Origin: an uncultured Bacteroidota bacterium
GTDB lineage: Bacteria > Bacteroidota > Bacteroidia > 2-12-FULL-35-15
Direction: 5' to 3'
DNA length: 47,711 bases
NCBI GenBank assembly: GCA_903847205.1
Contig: CAINDA010000060.1
Span: 1 to 47,711, forward strand
Below are positions 28,832 through 38,127 of this stretch, piece after piece. The notes below the pieces were generated by a model. That model did not search any database. It had not been told where the DNA came from and saw only the letters and a list, made by a program, of their open reading frames with translations. The first letter of the stretch is position 1; every line of letters starts with the position of its first letter. A program made the position numbers and the translations under genes.

Positions 28832-29812
28832 TTACATAACTGTAATGTTGGTTGTTTTTGTCGCTGACCAGCCCCCATTATTGTCCTTCACACGAACATT
28901 AATGGTGTAATTTCCTGCTGAAGGGAAGATATAATTTATATTACTCAATGCTGTAGTAACGATATAGTTTGTTCCTACTTTATATTCATACTCTGCTATA
29001 TATCCGCCGAAATGGGCATCCTGATCATAAGAATTACTCGCATCAATATTTACTTCAAATGAAGAGTTCGTGTTTGTCTGTATCACATTTACCATAGCCA
29101 CAGGTAACAGATTGGCAAAAGCAGTTAAGGAAATATTACATATGTTGCTGACGTTTCCATATTGATCAATTGCTGTTAATGTAATATTCTGTTGTCCGGG
29201 TGTAACCGGAGAAATAATTAATTTTTTATTCGGCAGGTTTAATTGGGTTGTTCCCGAACCTATATTATAACTTGAGGTTACTGTTACGGTTTGAACGTTT
29301 TCATCTGTAAATAAATAATCACAGGAGTATGTAAGATTTTCTAATTTAAAAGAATCTGTTACACCTCCTGCATAAGCATTGAAAGTACCGGACTTTCTTA
29401 CTGTCAAATAGGGTGCTTTAGAAAATACTGTTAAGGAAATATAACATGAACTTGATTTTCCAAACTGATCCGTTGCTGTTAATGTCAAACTTTGCTGTCC
29501 GGGTGCGGAAGGTGTGATTGTTACTTTTTTATCAGTAAGGTTTAATTGACTGGTGCCGGAACCTATATAATTTGAAGTAACTTTTACTGTCGAAACTTTT
29601 TCATCCGTTATTGTATAATCACAGGTATAGACAGGATTATCGAGGTTTAAAGAATCCGTTACACTTGACGCATACGCTGATGTTCCCGTCTTTCTTATTG
29701 TTATTGAGGGTGCATTATTCAAATCAAGAATATAATCTTTTCTGTTATCACAGGAGAATAAGAGTGCTAGTAAACCAAGGGCTATTAGTAATGTTAATTT
29801 GCTTTTATACAT
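28832..29812 (-). CDS. Lipoprotein with two Ig-like repeats and a PKD-like domain
   Basis: This 326-residue protein has a lipobox LLFSC near residue 21. Two repeats of about 100 residues follow (APSITIRKTG...SSCYISLTVFSK and APYLTVRKSG...NICNISLTAFAN), then a PKD-like domain (SFEVNIDASNSYDQDAHFGG ... YEYKVG ... AGNYTINVRVKDNNGG). It is probably an outer-membrane surface lipoprotein. It starts 6 bases after the T9SS gene upstream, so it belongs to operon C with the conjugation genes. Confidence 0.8.
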   Translation of the reverse strand: MYKSKLTLLIALGLLALLFSCDNRKDYILDLNNAPSITIRKTGTSAYASSVTDSLNLDNPVYTCDYTITDEKVSTVKVTSNYIGSGTSQLNLTDKKVTITPSAPGQQSLTLTATDQFGKSSSCYISLTVFSKAPYLTVRKSGTFNAYAGGVTDSFKLENLTYSCDYLFTDENVQTVTVTSSYNIGSGTTQLNLPNKKLIISPVTPGQQNITLTAIDQYGNVSNICNISLTAFANLLPVAMVNVIQTNTNSSFEVNIDASNSYDQDAHFGGYIAEYEYKVGTNYIVTTALSNINYIFPSAGNYTINVRVKDNNGGWSATKTTNITVM

Positions 29813-29818
29813 TTCTAT

Positions 29819-31777
29819 TTAATTTTTTATGAATTTCAAATTTGATGAATTACCTGAATTCATTATGTTTATAAAGTACATACCGTTTTTAAATTCGGTA
29901 ACATCTATTTTTTTGTCGCTCTCAGATGAAATATAAATTTCCTTCACCAGCCTTCCGAAACTGTCGTATATCTTTAAATCGGAATGTTCGGGAGCAGAAA
30001 CATAAATTTGATCAGATGCAGGATTGGGATAAACAGCAAGACCTTTTTTCCCTATTGCCTCTATTACACCAAGAGCATTTACGTAAATTATATTTAGTTC
30101 AGTAACATCAGCGTTGCAGCCTCCAGGGTTATAACAATGTAAGGTTACATTGTAAAAGCCGGGCATGTAATAGTAATGGACAGGATTTTTTAGATACGAT
30201 ACTGCCCCGTCTCCAAACTCCCAATAATACTCTATCGCATTGCTGCTTGTATTGTTAAATGAAACTAAGTTCCCCGGATTAATAGAGTCATAATTTGCTG
30301 TAAAACTTGCTGCAGGAGGCAGACAAAAACCTAATGTCCAATAGTCGCCTTTGGTTCCGCCATCTCTGCTGGGCGAGGTTTTGTCCCCGGAAACTGGGCT
30401 TTGAGAATAACCGGAATACAATAAATATCCGGGAGGATTATTTACTGCAGTCAAAACATCATCCCCGCTCCCGCCGAAACTCCAATCATATAAGGGCTGA
30501 AGAGAAGCGGAATTTAACATTACAAGCCAATAGTCATATCCACCTTTTGAAGCGGAGGTCTTATCAAATGCAAATCCGCCTTTTGTGTAGCAGCCCAGCA
30601 TTACTGTATTTGCGGGCTCCTGAAGCTGTGTTACACTATTTATAAATGTATCATTGTTCGTGCCGACAGAGCTTTCACTTAGGGTTGCCAAAGTAGAAGG
30701 ATCCAATTTCAAAATCCATATATCATGTTTGTTGATTAAAGTATGAGCAGGAGCGGTTCTCAGGTATGCAATTGCAGGAGAGGATAAAAACAAGAGGGAA
30801 TAAAAATTTTCATTTCCCATAAATGAGTTAAAGGGAGTATCTTCAATACATAAAAATAAGTTTCCTCCCTGCATCCCTAAATATTTTGGAGTGTTTACAT
30901 CATTTGAATTTAAGAACCCTTTCAGAATAACACTATTCGTTGCTGTATCAACAATCCCTGCTACAGAAAAATTATAATAAGCAGGAAAGGATAAAAACGG
31001 AGTGGATGAAATTAAAAAAGGAAGCGTTTCTAAAAATGCAAATTTTCCATTTGAAAGATCAACTATATTTATTCCCTTTATGCGCTGGTAGGGTGTGGTT
31101 AATACAGGAGAAGCGGTAGAGTGCAGCGTAATTCTTTTCTGCACATTAAAAAAGGGGTCTGTATAAAAACAGGCAACTCGGTCAGAAGTTGAGCCCAATG
31201 GCAGGTTCTTGATACTGATGTAAAACATAAAGCCTCCATTTGAAAGGGTAATTACATCACACAGCTCACGCAGGCTGGCATTTGTTGAGCTTGCATCAAA
31301 CGCAGAAGGAACGCACATTGAATTCTGTGCAAGTATATTGCCGTCAAAATCAATTGTTACAATCCAGATTTCTAAAGGAGGACAAAGCAGGACAGTTGTT
31401 TTATTGCCGTCATTTGATGAAGCAGATGTGCCGAATAAATAAAAGCCGTTTGCATTAGGAATAACTTTAATCAGGTTATCATTCCCCAGCCCGCCGAATG
31501 ATTTGTCATCCAGTTTAACACCCGCAGTGTCGTAAATAACCATGTTGTAATCACTGTTTCCGAATTGCTCTGATAGATCAGGCGCAGGCAGTGAAATTGT
31601 TCCCTGCGGGAGTGAATTATTTATGTTTCCAAAAACATAATGTTTATTTTTTGCAGAATAAGTAAATACGGGTGAATCTAAAAATTGGCCGCCGTAGGTT
31701 TTGTCAAACAATAAAGTCTGGCCGTCTATATTGCTGAGATTAAAAACTGCGATTAATACGATTATGATTTTCTTCAT
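29819..31777 (-). CDS. T9SS-sorted PKD-domain surface protein (second paralogue)
   Basis: This 652-residue protein has a signal peptide (MKKIIIVLIAVFNLSNIDGQ) and a body of repeated motifs typical of Bacteroidetes beta-propeller-like surface proteins (FGGLGNDNLIKVIPNANG, FGGSGDDVLTAVN). A PKD domain at about 488-570 (PAASFTANYDSINPGNLVSF, YWEFGDGAVS) is followed by a type A T9SS tail at 580-652 (LAVYPNPASDQIYVSAP, KNGMYFINIMNSG). The tail directs export through T9SS and attachment to the surface. It lies 3 bases after its paralogue and 6 before the lipoprotein gene. Confidence 0.88.
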   Translation of the reverse strand: MKKIIIVLIAVFNLSNIDGQTLLFDKTYGGQFLDSPVFTYSAKNKHYVFGNINNSLPQGTISLPAPDLSEQFGNSDYNMVIYDTAGVKLDDKSFGGLGNDNLIKVIPNANGFYLFGTSASSNDGNKTTVLLCPPLEIWIVTIDFDGNILAQNSMCVPSAFDASSTNASLRELCDVITLSNGGFMFYISIKNLPLGSTSDRVACFYTDPFFNVQKRITLHSTASPVLTTPYQRIKGINIVDLSNGKFAFLETLPFLISSTPFLSFPAYYNFSVAGIVDTATNSVILKGFLNSNDVNTPKYLGMQGGNLFLCIEDTPFNSFMGNENFYSLLFLSSPAIAYLRTAPAHTLINKHDIWILKLDPSTLATLSESSVGTNNDTFINSVTQLQEPANTVMLGCYTKGGFAFDKTSASKGGYDYWLVMLNSASLQPLYDWSFGGSGDDVLTAVNNPPGYLLYSGYSQSPVSGDKTSPSRDGGTKGDYWTLGFCLPPAASFTANYDSINPGNLVSFNNTSSNAIEYYWEFGDGAVSYLKNPVHYYYMPGFYNVTLHCYNPGGCNADVTELNIIYVNALGVIEAIGKKGLAVYPNPASDQIYVSAPEHSDLKIYDSFGRLVKEIYISSESDKKIDVTEFKNGMYFINIMNSGNSSNLKFIKN

Positions 31778-31780
31778 GTA

Positions 31781-34021
31781 TTAATTTTTGATGAATTTCA
31801 AGTTTGTTAATTTTCCTGAATTCATAATGTTTATAAAGTACATGCCGTTTTTTAATGCAGTAACATCTATTTTTTTATCGTTCTCAGAGGCAATATAAAT
31901 TTCTTTCACTATCCTCCCGAAGCTGTCGTATATCTTTAAATCCGAATGTCCCGGAGCTGAAACATAAATCTGATCTGCTGATGGACTCGGAAAAACAGCA
32001 ATTCTTTTTTCCCCTATTGCCTCTATTACGCCCAAAGCATTTACATAAATATAATTGTGTCTGAAGACGCTGTCGGAGCATCCCACTGGATTAATTGCAT
32101 TTAAAGTAACATCATAATACCCGGGCATGTAATAATAATGCCGGGGATTTTTTTCAAAGGAAACTGCGCCGTCCCCGAAGGTCCAGCTGAACTCATTTGT
32201 ATAAGTGCTTAAATTTGTAAATGACACCAGATTGCCCGGATTCGTTGAATCATAATCTGCGGTGAAATTTGCTGAAGGATGCAGGCAATACGATAGTGTC
32301 CAGTAATCTCCTAATGTTCCCCCGTCCCTGCTGGTTTCTGTTTTATCACCGCTGATCCCGCTTTTTGATGTTCCCGTATATTCAAAGAACCCCAGCTGGC
32401 TGTTTGTATAGGTCAGGATATCATCTCCGCTTCCGCCAAAACTCCAGTCGCTTACTTTGCTCATAGCAGCAGGATTAAATTCTACTATCCAATAGTCATA
32501 TCCTCCTTTTGACAAAGTTGTTTTATCAAAGCTGTTCCCTCCTTTTGTATAACAGCTTAAAATAAGATTGTTACTGTTAACTTCTTTAATCACACTTGAT
32601 AAATGTGTATCGTCGTTACATCCTATTGCAGTTTCACTTATTACCTGCAGGGTGTTTGTCATTTTTATAACCCAGATATCTTTTTTGTTAATTATCGTAT
32701 GCGGTGCTGTTGTCCGCTTGTATGCATAACCAGCATAACTCCCGGGAAAATATTTTGTAAAATAATCTGTTGACGGGGTAGTGAAAGGCATATCCTCAAT
32801 AAACAAGTAATAGTATGTTCCGTCAAAATATGTCCCGGCAAGTTTGTTTTGTGAATGTGATGATAAAAACATCTTGCTGTAAATAACACTTTCTGCACTG
32901 TTTGTAATATAAGCACCGGTAAAATAATCATAGGATGAATCGGGTGTATATAAATATAAATCAGTTGAACAGAAAGTGCCTGTGTACAGGATACCTCCAT
33001 TGTTTAAAGAATATACATTATTCCCGGTATTCAAAAAGTTGGGATCAACTGATTGCGCCGGTTCTGAATGCATTGAAAAATATCCCTGGGGATCTGCAGG
33101 AACATAAATGTTAATTTTATTTGTCAGCATATTCCAGTTGCTGTCAAAAATCATTATGCCTGAATGAAAAGCTCCGTTATTTATTGTAAAACTGCTTTGA
33201 GTGGTATTATCATATATTGTCGGATCGTTAAGAGGTTTCGTAGTATAAACAGGAACAGTTGAGTAACTTGCATTGTAACCTGTTTCGGCATAATCTTCAT
33301 AGTAGTAGGTATAAGAGACCAAGTAATTTCCATTGACATCTTTTCTTACATCATTTACTGCAGCGAAGTAAGCTGTCGAATCAGGTGTGTCTCCTGTGGT
33401 GCCTGAAATGGTTGAATAATTCATTCTTTGAGTACAGATACTCCGTTCATTCAGCTTGGTACCGCTGCTGTCTAATTCCACTATATATAATTCCTTTTTA
33501 TTCGTCTCTGTAACGGGAGGAATATTATAAACCGTATCGTAACTGGTTCCCTGATAGACATAAGAACCATTAGCAACATTCTGGTGTACCAGGTAATGCT
33601 GTCTTATATATTCCTGGAAGGAACTTGGTTTATTATTAATACAGCCTCCTGTTGACGTTTTGTTACCGTCAGCTGGGGAAGTGGATGTGCCGATCAAAAA
33701 CCAGCCTCCCGAGCCATTTGGAATAACCTTGTCTAAATGTTCATTGGCCGAACCGCCGAAGGATTTGTTTTTTAGTACAACTCCGTTTTTGTCATAAACC
33801 ACAAGATTATAATCGCTTCCTCCGAACTGCTCAAATATATCCAATGGTAACGGGCTGTGTGAAATATTGCCAAATACGTAGTGCATTCCTGCTTTCGAAT
33901 CAATAAATACCGGAGCATCTAAACCCTCGGCACCATAAGTTTTGTCAAACATTTTGACAGACTGCGGATGCACTTTTAGAACAGCGGTAAAACAGAATAA
34001 AAAAAATAAAGTTTTTTTCAT
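31781..34021 (-). CDS. T9SS-sorted PKD-domain surface protein (first paralogue)
   Basis: This 746-residue protein is the longer twin of the next gene. It has a signal peptide (MKKTLFFLFCFTAVLKVHPQ), the same FGGSANEHLDKVIPNGSGG and FGGSGDDILTYTN motifs, a PKD domain at about 582-664 (WTFGDGAVSFEKNPRHYYYM) and a T9SS tail at 674-746 (IAVFPSPSADQIYVSAP). The C-terminal DNA is strongly similar in both genes, which supports tandem duplication. It starts 12 bases after traO and so appears to be transcribed with the transfer genes. Confidence 0.88.
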   Translation of the reverse strand: MKKTLFFLFCFTAVLKVHPQSVKMFDKTYGAEGLDAPVFIDSKAGMHYVFGNISHSPLPLDIFEQFGGSDYNLVVYDKNGVVLKNKSFGGSANEHLDKVIPNGSGGWFLIGTSTSPADGNKTSTGGCINNKPSSFQEYIRQHYLVHQNVANGSYVYQGTSYDTVYNIPPVTETNKKELYIVELDSSGTKLNERSICTQRMNYSTISGTTGDTPDSTAYFAAVNDVRKDVNGNYLVSYTYYYEDYAETGYNASYSTVPVYTTKPLNDPTIYDNTTQSSFTINNGAFHSGIMIFDSNWNMLTNKINIYVPADPQGYFSMHSEPAQSVDPNFLNTGNNVYSLNNGGILYTGTFCSTDLYLYTPDSSYDYFTGAYITNSAESVIYSKMFLSSHSQNKLAGTYFDGTYYYLFIEDMPFTTPSTDYFTKYFPGSYAGYAYKRTTAPHTIINKKDIWVIKMTNTLQVISETAIGCNDDTHLSSVIKEVNSNNLILSCYTKGGNSFDKTTLSKGGYDYWIVEFNPAAMSKVSDWSFGGSGDDILTYTNSQLGFFEYTGTSKSGISGDKTETSRDGGTLGDYWTLSYCLHPSANFTADYDSTNPGNLVSFTNLSTYTNEFSWTFGDGAVSFEKNPRHYYYMPGYYDVTLNAINPVGCSDSVFRHNYIYVNALGVIEAIGEKRIAVFPSPSADQIYVSAPGHSDLKIYDSFGRIVKEIYIASENDKKIDVTALKNGMYFINIMNSGKLTNLKFIKN

Positions 34022-34033
34022 ACCGTTTTCGTT

Positions 34034-34666
34034 TTAATAAATATAGATTCTGATCCCGCCGCCCAGATGAAAATGCATCGTGCCGAACTTATCCATGAAA
34101 TTATACTGCTGTTCTGCTATGGCAAGAAGTGAAAACCTGTTAAACAAATACATTTCTATATTACCTCCTGCATACAAACCGGCATTGAACTTTCTTTCGT
34201 TATAACCTAAATCTTTATTCTGACCTTCAACAGCACCCAATATGCCGCCGTAAGCTAAATTAAAAAATACTGCATTTTTTAGTTTAGCAATAGTATGGCA
34301 AAGCCCGATCTTAACATTTTTATAATCGTAGATTGACTCGCCGATAGTGCCGTATTCATAATTAAAATGAAAATTCAAGAGGAGATTATCAGTCAGTAAC
34401 TGCCCATAACCAAGATTTGCAAAAGTGCCGTACTGCGCCCAGCCGTACTGCATATCTATACACTTCATTCCTTTTAAATGACGGATATGAAGGTTTGCTG
34501 TATTGTCATTATATGCTGCATCAGCAGAAGGGTTCTCTTTTTTAACTTTTATTTTCTTTACTTCCTGCTTCTGCGATGGTATGCTTCCCAGGTCATCTAT
34601 AATCTGGGAAAAGATATTCGAGCTGATTAACAAAGAAAAAAGTATTGTAAATTTTAAGGCTTTCAT
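34034..34666 (-). CDS. traO: TraO-like outer-membrane conjugation protein
   Basis: This 210-residue protein has a signal peptide (MKALKFTILFSLLISSNIFS). The mature part from residue 60 consists of alternating amphipathic strands ending in aromatic pairs (QYGWAQYGTFANLGYGQLL, FNLAYGGILGAVEGQ, HFHLGGGIRIYIY), as in small beta-barrels. Length and position after the VirB10-like and VirB5-like genes fit the TraO family of CTnDOT-type elements. Sequence resemblance alone is moderate; the name rests partly on context. Confidence 0.7.
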   Translation of the reverse strand: MKALKFTILFSLLISSNIFSQIIDDLGSIPSQKQEVKKIKVKKENPSADAAYNDNTANLHIRHLKGMKCIDMQYGWAQYGTFANLGYGQLLTDNLLLNFHFNYEYGTIGESIYDYKNVKIGLCHTIAKLKNAVFFNLAYGGILGAVEGQNKDLGYNERKFNAGLYAGGNIEMYLFNRFSLLAIAEQQYNFMDKFGTMHFHLGGGIRIYIY

Positions 34667-34686
34667 TCTGCTTTACTCTTTATTAA

Positions 34687-35538
34687 TTACAAGGACATTT
34701 TTATCATCTGGTTCATTACTAATTTATTTCTCTGCGCTTCAAGGAGCGTCCTCTGCGCCTCTGTATATTGGCTTGCTTCCGAAACTAAATTCATTCCTTT
34801 CAATTTGTAATCCATTGATTTTAATTGAAAATCTACACAGCTCAATTTTAAGTTCAAGCGTTCGGCCTTTGAAAGTTTTAATTCATCGGAATCCAAAGCC
34901 TTTGATAATTCCAGTGACTTTTTACTAAGATCCTCTGATAAATCCAGGTACTTATATCCAACCTCAAGCTTGGTGCGGTCATTCATTAAAGCCATAGCAT
35001 CAGCCTGCTGCTGGGCAGCCTGCATATCATTAATAATCTTTTCTGTGCTTGCTCCATTGCCATTACCAGATTCGTCCCCGTAAAACCCTTCGGTTAATTT
35101 ATAATGCATTCCGGAAAATGAATTGATGTAATTATTGTAATTGCTGCACTGGCCTATACCGAGCCTGAAACTTGCAATGATTTTCAGATAAGAAGCATTA
35201 TTGGGAATATAATCTTTCGGATCGATACACAAGGCTTTCATTACAAATGACCCCATATCATTAAAACCCAAGTCTGATATTACTTTAAAATCTACTTTAT
35301 CATTAGCAACCGCCTGCAGAAGATCGGCTGTCTGTTTTGCCATCTTTAAAGTTGATTTAGCTGTTTCAAATGCTTTTAAAGCTTCTTCATTTTCTTTCTT
35401 CAGCTGGTCCAGCTGTGTTAAAGCAATGCTGATTTGCTGCATGGAATAGGCATTCAGCGAAGGGTCAACAGTTACCACCTGTGCTTTTATTATTAAAACA
35501 AAAAATATAAATACCGGAATTAAAATTAATTTTTTCAT
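34687..35538 (-). CDS. VirB5/TraI-like periplasmic conjugation protein
   Basis: This 283-residue protein has a signal peptide ending near IIKAQ and a largely helical mature part with coiled-coil segments (QLDQLKKENEEALKAFETAK, KAERLNLKLSC). It has a central loop with Cys residues near LCIDP and GIGQCSNY. This resembles VirB5/TrbJ-type pilus-tip proteins and the TraI proteins of Bacteroidetes elements. It lies 1 base after traM and 20 bases before traO. The family name is uncertain. Confidence 0.55.
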   Translation of the reverse strand: MKKLILIPVFIFFVLIIKAQVVTVDPSLNAYSMQQISIALTQLDQLKKENEEALKAFETAKSTLKMAKQTADLLQAVANDKVDFKVISDLGFNDMGSFVMKALCIDPKDYIPNNASYLKIIASFRLGIGQCSNYNNYINSFSGMHYKLTEGFYGDESGNGNGASTEKIINDMQAAQQQADAMALMNDRTKLEVGYKYLDLSEDLSKKSLELSKALDSDELKLSKAERLNLKLSCVDFQLKSMDYKLKGMNLVSEASQYTEAQRTLLEAQRNKLVMNQMIKMSL

Positions 35539-35539
35539 G

Positions 35540-36583
35540 CTATTTTTTCTTGCTGTTAATTTTTAAATAAACAATATATCCATCGTCAACACTTAATTTC
35601 CTGTCCTTTTTTATAGCGTCAGCAGTGTTTTTCACGGCGGAGCTGACTGTATTTATTCCTTTATTAATTAATCCGGAATTTTTAATCTGGTCGCTTAAAT
35701 CCAGGCCTGCATCATCTTTGGTTTTGTCCACTGCTTCATCCATCGGGGCTTTAAAATATATTCCTTCAATATAATCGTTATCAAAACACATCAGGTCTAT
35801 AATTTCATCTCCCTGCGCTGTTTTTGCCCTTGTTACAGAAATCTTTACCCTGTCGCCATTATAGGATGCCTTGCCGTAAAGCAGGGAGTTCTTAGGTATT
35901 TTTATTTCACCGGCAATATCTTCTGTATTGCGGAATATTACGCCCCCGCCGTTTGCAATTTTTTGACTGCCGTATATTTCAGCCCTGACTAAATCTTTTT
36001 CCTTTTTAACATTGGCGGTAGGGGCAGTAGCAGGTTTTGTTTTTTCTGATTTTATAGTGCCGAAAGGACTGCTGTTTTTCTCTGCAATTTTTTCCGGTGC
36101 AGGGTCAGGCGTTTGAACTGTTGCGGGTTTGGAAATCTTTTGTACATCCTCTGCATTTTCCTTTTTGGGATAGGACACAGGAGAATAGCGCTCATTGCCT
36201 GAAGGGTATTCGTTACTTTTTTTTGCCTGCGTATTTTGGATTACTGTATTTAAAGTCTGCGCCTCTTTGCCGGGTTCTGAATTGCCGTCATTGCCATCTG
36301 TTTTAACATATGCCTTTTTGAAATCCATATAAATTGCTTCCTTATTTTCTCCCGGCTTATATTTTTTTTCCTGTTCTTTTCTGCTGTCTTCCTCAAACTG
36401 GCTTATTTTATTTTGTGCTGCGGGAAGTTTTACGGAATCGAATTCGGGTGCGCTGTATGTTCCTAAACCGCCCCCATAGCCATTATTGGTAGTGACAACG
36501 CGGATAACAATAAATAAAAAAACAATAATAACGGCGCCTATTAATACTAATTTGGTATTGCGTTTCTGTTTATCGTCCTGCAT
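35540..36583 (-). CDS. traM: TraM (VirB10-like) conjugation protein
   Basis: This 347-residue protein has a cytoplasmic start (DDKQKRNTK), one membrane helix (residues about 13-28), a long Pro/Lys-rich periplasmic linker and a C-terminal beta domain. The latter contains the TraM signature IKIPKNSLLYGKASYNGDRV and FDNDYIEGIYFKAPMDEA. VirB10-type proteins link the inner and outer membrane parts of the transfer channel. It is followed after 1 base by the VirB5-like gene and lies 5 bases after traN. Confidence 0.9.
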   Translation of the reverse strand: MQDDKQKRNTKLVLIGAVIIVFLFIVIRVVTTNNGYGGGLGTYSAPEFDSVKLPAAQNKISQFEEDSRKEQEKKYKPGENKEAIYMDFKKAYVKTDGNDGNSEPGKEAQTLNTVIQNTQAKKSNEYPSGNERYSPVSYPKKENAEDVQKISKPATVQTPDPAPEKIAEKNSSPFGTIKSEKTKPATAPTANVKKEKDLVRAEIYGSQKIANGGGVIFRNTEDIAGEIKIPKNSLLYGKASYNGDRVKISVTRAKTAQGDEIIDLMCFDNDYIEGIYFKAPMDEAVDKTKDDAGLDLSDQIKNSGLINKGINTVSSAVKNTADAIKKDRKLSVDDGYIVYLKINSKKK

Positions 36584-36588
36584 GGTAA

Positions 36589-37416
36589 TTAATAATTAAA
36601 ATACTTGGCACTTTGTATAAGGCCGGAATCAATCCTGATTTTCAAAACCCTGTCCCCTGTTTTTTCCCTGAAGCTGACTACTAAATAGCCGTTGTTAGCT
36701 AATCCGAATTGGGGGATGGCATAACCGACAACCGCGGTTGAGTTAGCGCTTATTTCACCTGATTTGGGATAAATTATTGGGAAGACATCAAGCGGTGCAT
36801 TTTTTGTTTTATTCATAAATCCTTTCTTCATTACCTGGAAATACTGAAAGCCGATAAAATCAAATTTGTAAGGGATAGAAGATAAATTTTTAATGACAAC
36901 TTTTAAATAGGTGTTTTCTTTATCATTTCTGATTACAGTAACTGCCGCCTGAAGAAAGTCTGACAGCACTCCCAATGTTTTGTTTTCCCCTTTTATATTT
37001 ACGATGCTGTCAACTTTGCCCTGCATGTTTTTTAAATTTTTTACTGACGGTGCTGTGCCCCCTGTTTCATCGGCTTTTACTTCTTCTATAGTCTCTGTTG
37101 TTTTGTCTTTTGTTTTAGAATAATCATAATAATATTTTTTCGGCTCCTGATGATACATCACCAGGTAATGAAAATAGGCTTCTCCAGACCTTACCAGCAG
37201 GGTTGATTTATTTGTATTTGTTTTTACAGCTTTGAGCAATACCGCTTTGTCCTCTATCTTACCATAGTATTCAGTGGGGTTGCCGACATCCAGGAGGTCA
37301 ACTGTTTTAGGGAAAATCAAATAAGTCGTATTAACATCGGAAACAAAAATTGTGTCCTGAGAAAATCCAAGAGTAAGATTCAGCAAAACACTAAATACAA
37401 GTATTATCTTTTTCAT
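36589..37416 (-). CDS. traN: TraN (VirB9-like) conjugation protein
   Basis: This 275-residue protein has a signal peptide (MKKIILVFSVLLNLTLGFS). The conserved TraN block SDVNTTYLIFPKTVDLLDVG...VLLKAV opens the mature part, and VVIKNLSSIPYKFDFIGFQY and GYLVVSFREKTGDRVLKIRI form its C-terminal part. TraN (DUF4138) is the outer-membrane-associated VirB9 counterpart. At 275 residues it is somewhat short for the family. It lies 18 bases after traK and 5 before traM. Confidence 0.92.
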   Translation of the reverse strand: MKKIILVFSVLLNLTLGFSQDTIFVSDVNTTYLIFPKTVDLLDVGNPTEYYGKIEDKAVLLKAVKTNTNKSTLLVRSGEAYFHYLVMYHQEPKKYYYDYSKTKDKTTETIEEVKADETGGTAPSVKNLKNMQGKVDSIVNIKGENKTLGVLSDFLQAAVTVIRNDKENTYLKVVIKNLSSIPYKFDFIGFQYFQVMKKGFMNKTKNAPLDVFPIIYPKSGEISANSTAVVGYAIPQFGLANNGYLVVSFREKTGDRVLKIRIDSGLIQSAKYFNY

Positions 37417-37434
37417 TTTTTATAAACTGCTTTA

Positions 37435-38088
37435 CTATTGCTTTTCGACTGCACCTGATTTTACTGCTGTTTCACCCGGGTTAATTTTATTTATTACTCC
37501 GTTATTATAAGGGATATAATCAAAGTTTGTTATTAATATTCCGAATGGATTCTGTTCGGAACGGTTGGCACTTACAAGGTTCATTTTTGCTCCTATCGCT
37601 AATTGAATCTTTTGATCTGAATACATTACAGTCTGGGTCAGATAAACAAGAGCAGAAATTGGGCGTGCTTTTAAATCCAGATTAATTGAATCCATTTTGA
37701 TTGTTGTCCTGGCATTAAACTTTTTTAAGTTTTCATAAATACCGGAAGTCTTTACATCATTGTAAATTCTTTTTCCTCCCGGTACATCTATTAAATTTAA
37801 AGCGGTTTCGATATTAGCGGAATAATTATACTGGTCATAGGCAAACATGTTCTGGCAAAAAACTTTTAAATCATTTTTAATATCAAAATCAAACAATGCA
37901 TCCGTATTCGTCTGCCGGGCAATGAAGCGTCCGTTATCTGATATGACATAAATTTTATCTTCATGTTTCCCTCTCTCTTTAACATACAAATAACCTACTG
38001 CCAGCAGTAAGACAGAAAAACATACAACTATTACAATTAATACTTTCCTGTATGCATTTATTGTTTTTGCAAATTCCGTTGATTCCAT
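37435..38088 (-). CDS. traK: TraK (VirB8-like) conjugation protein
   Basis: This 217-residue bitopic protein has a short cytoplasmic start, one membrane helix (residues about 14-34) and a periplasmic domain. ISDNGRFIARQTN and the region DLKVFCQNMFAYDQYNYSAN match the TraK/VirB8 pattern. VirB8-type proteins are assembly factors of the channel. It sits 39 bases after traJ and 18 before traN. Confidence 0.88.
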   Translation of the reverse strand: MESTEFAKTINAYRKVLIVIVVCFSVLLLAVGYLYVKERGKHEDKIYVISDNGRFIARQTNTDALFDFDIKNDLKVFCQNMFAYDQYNYSANIETALNLIDVPGGKRIYNDVKTSGIYENLKKFNARTTIKMDSINLDLKARPISALVYLTQTVMYSDQKIQLAIGAKMNLVSANRSEQNPFGILITNFDYIPYNNGVINKINPGETAVKSGAVEKQ

Positions 38089-38127
38089 CCTGCTTTTTTA
38101 TGATTTAATTTTTTCCCTATTGCCTTT

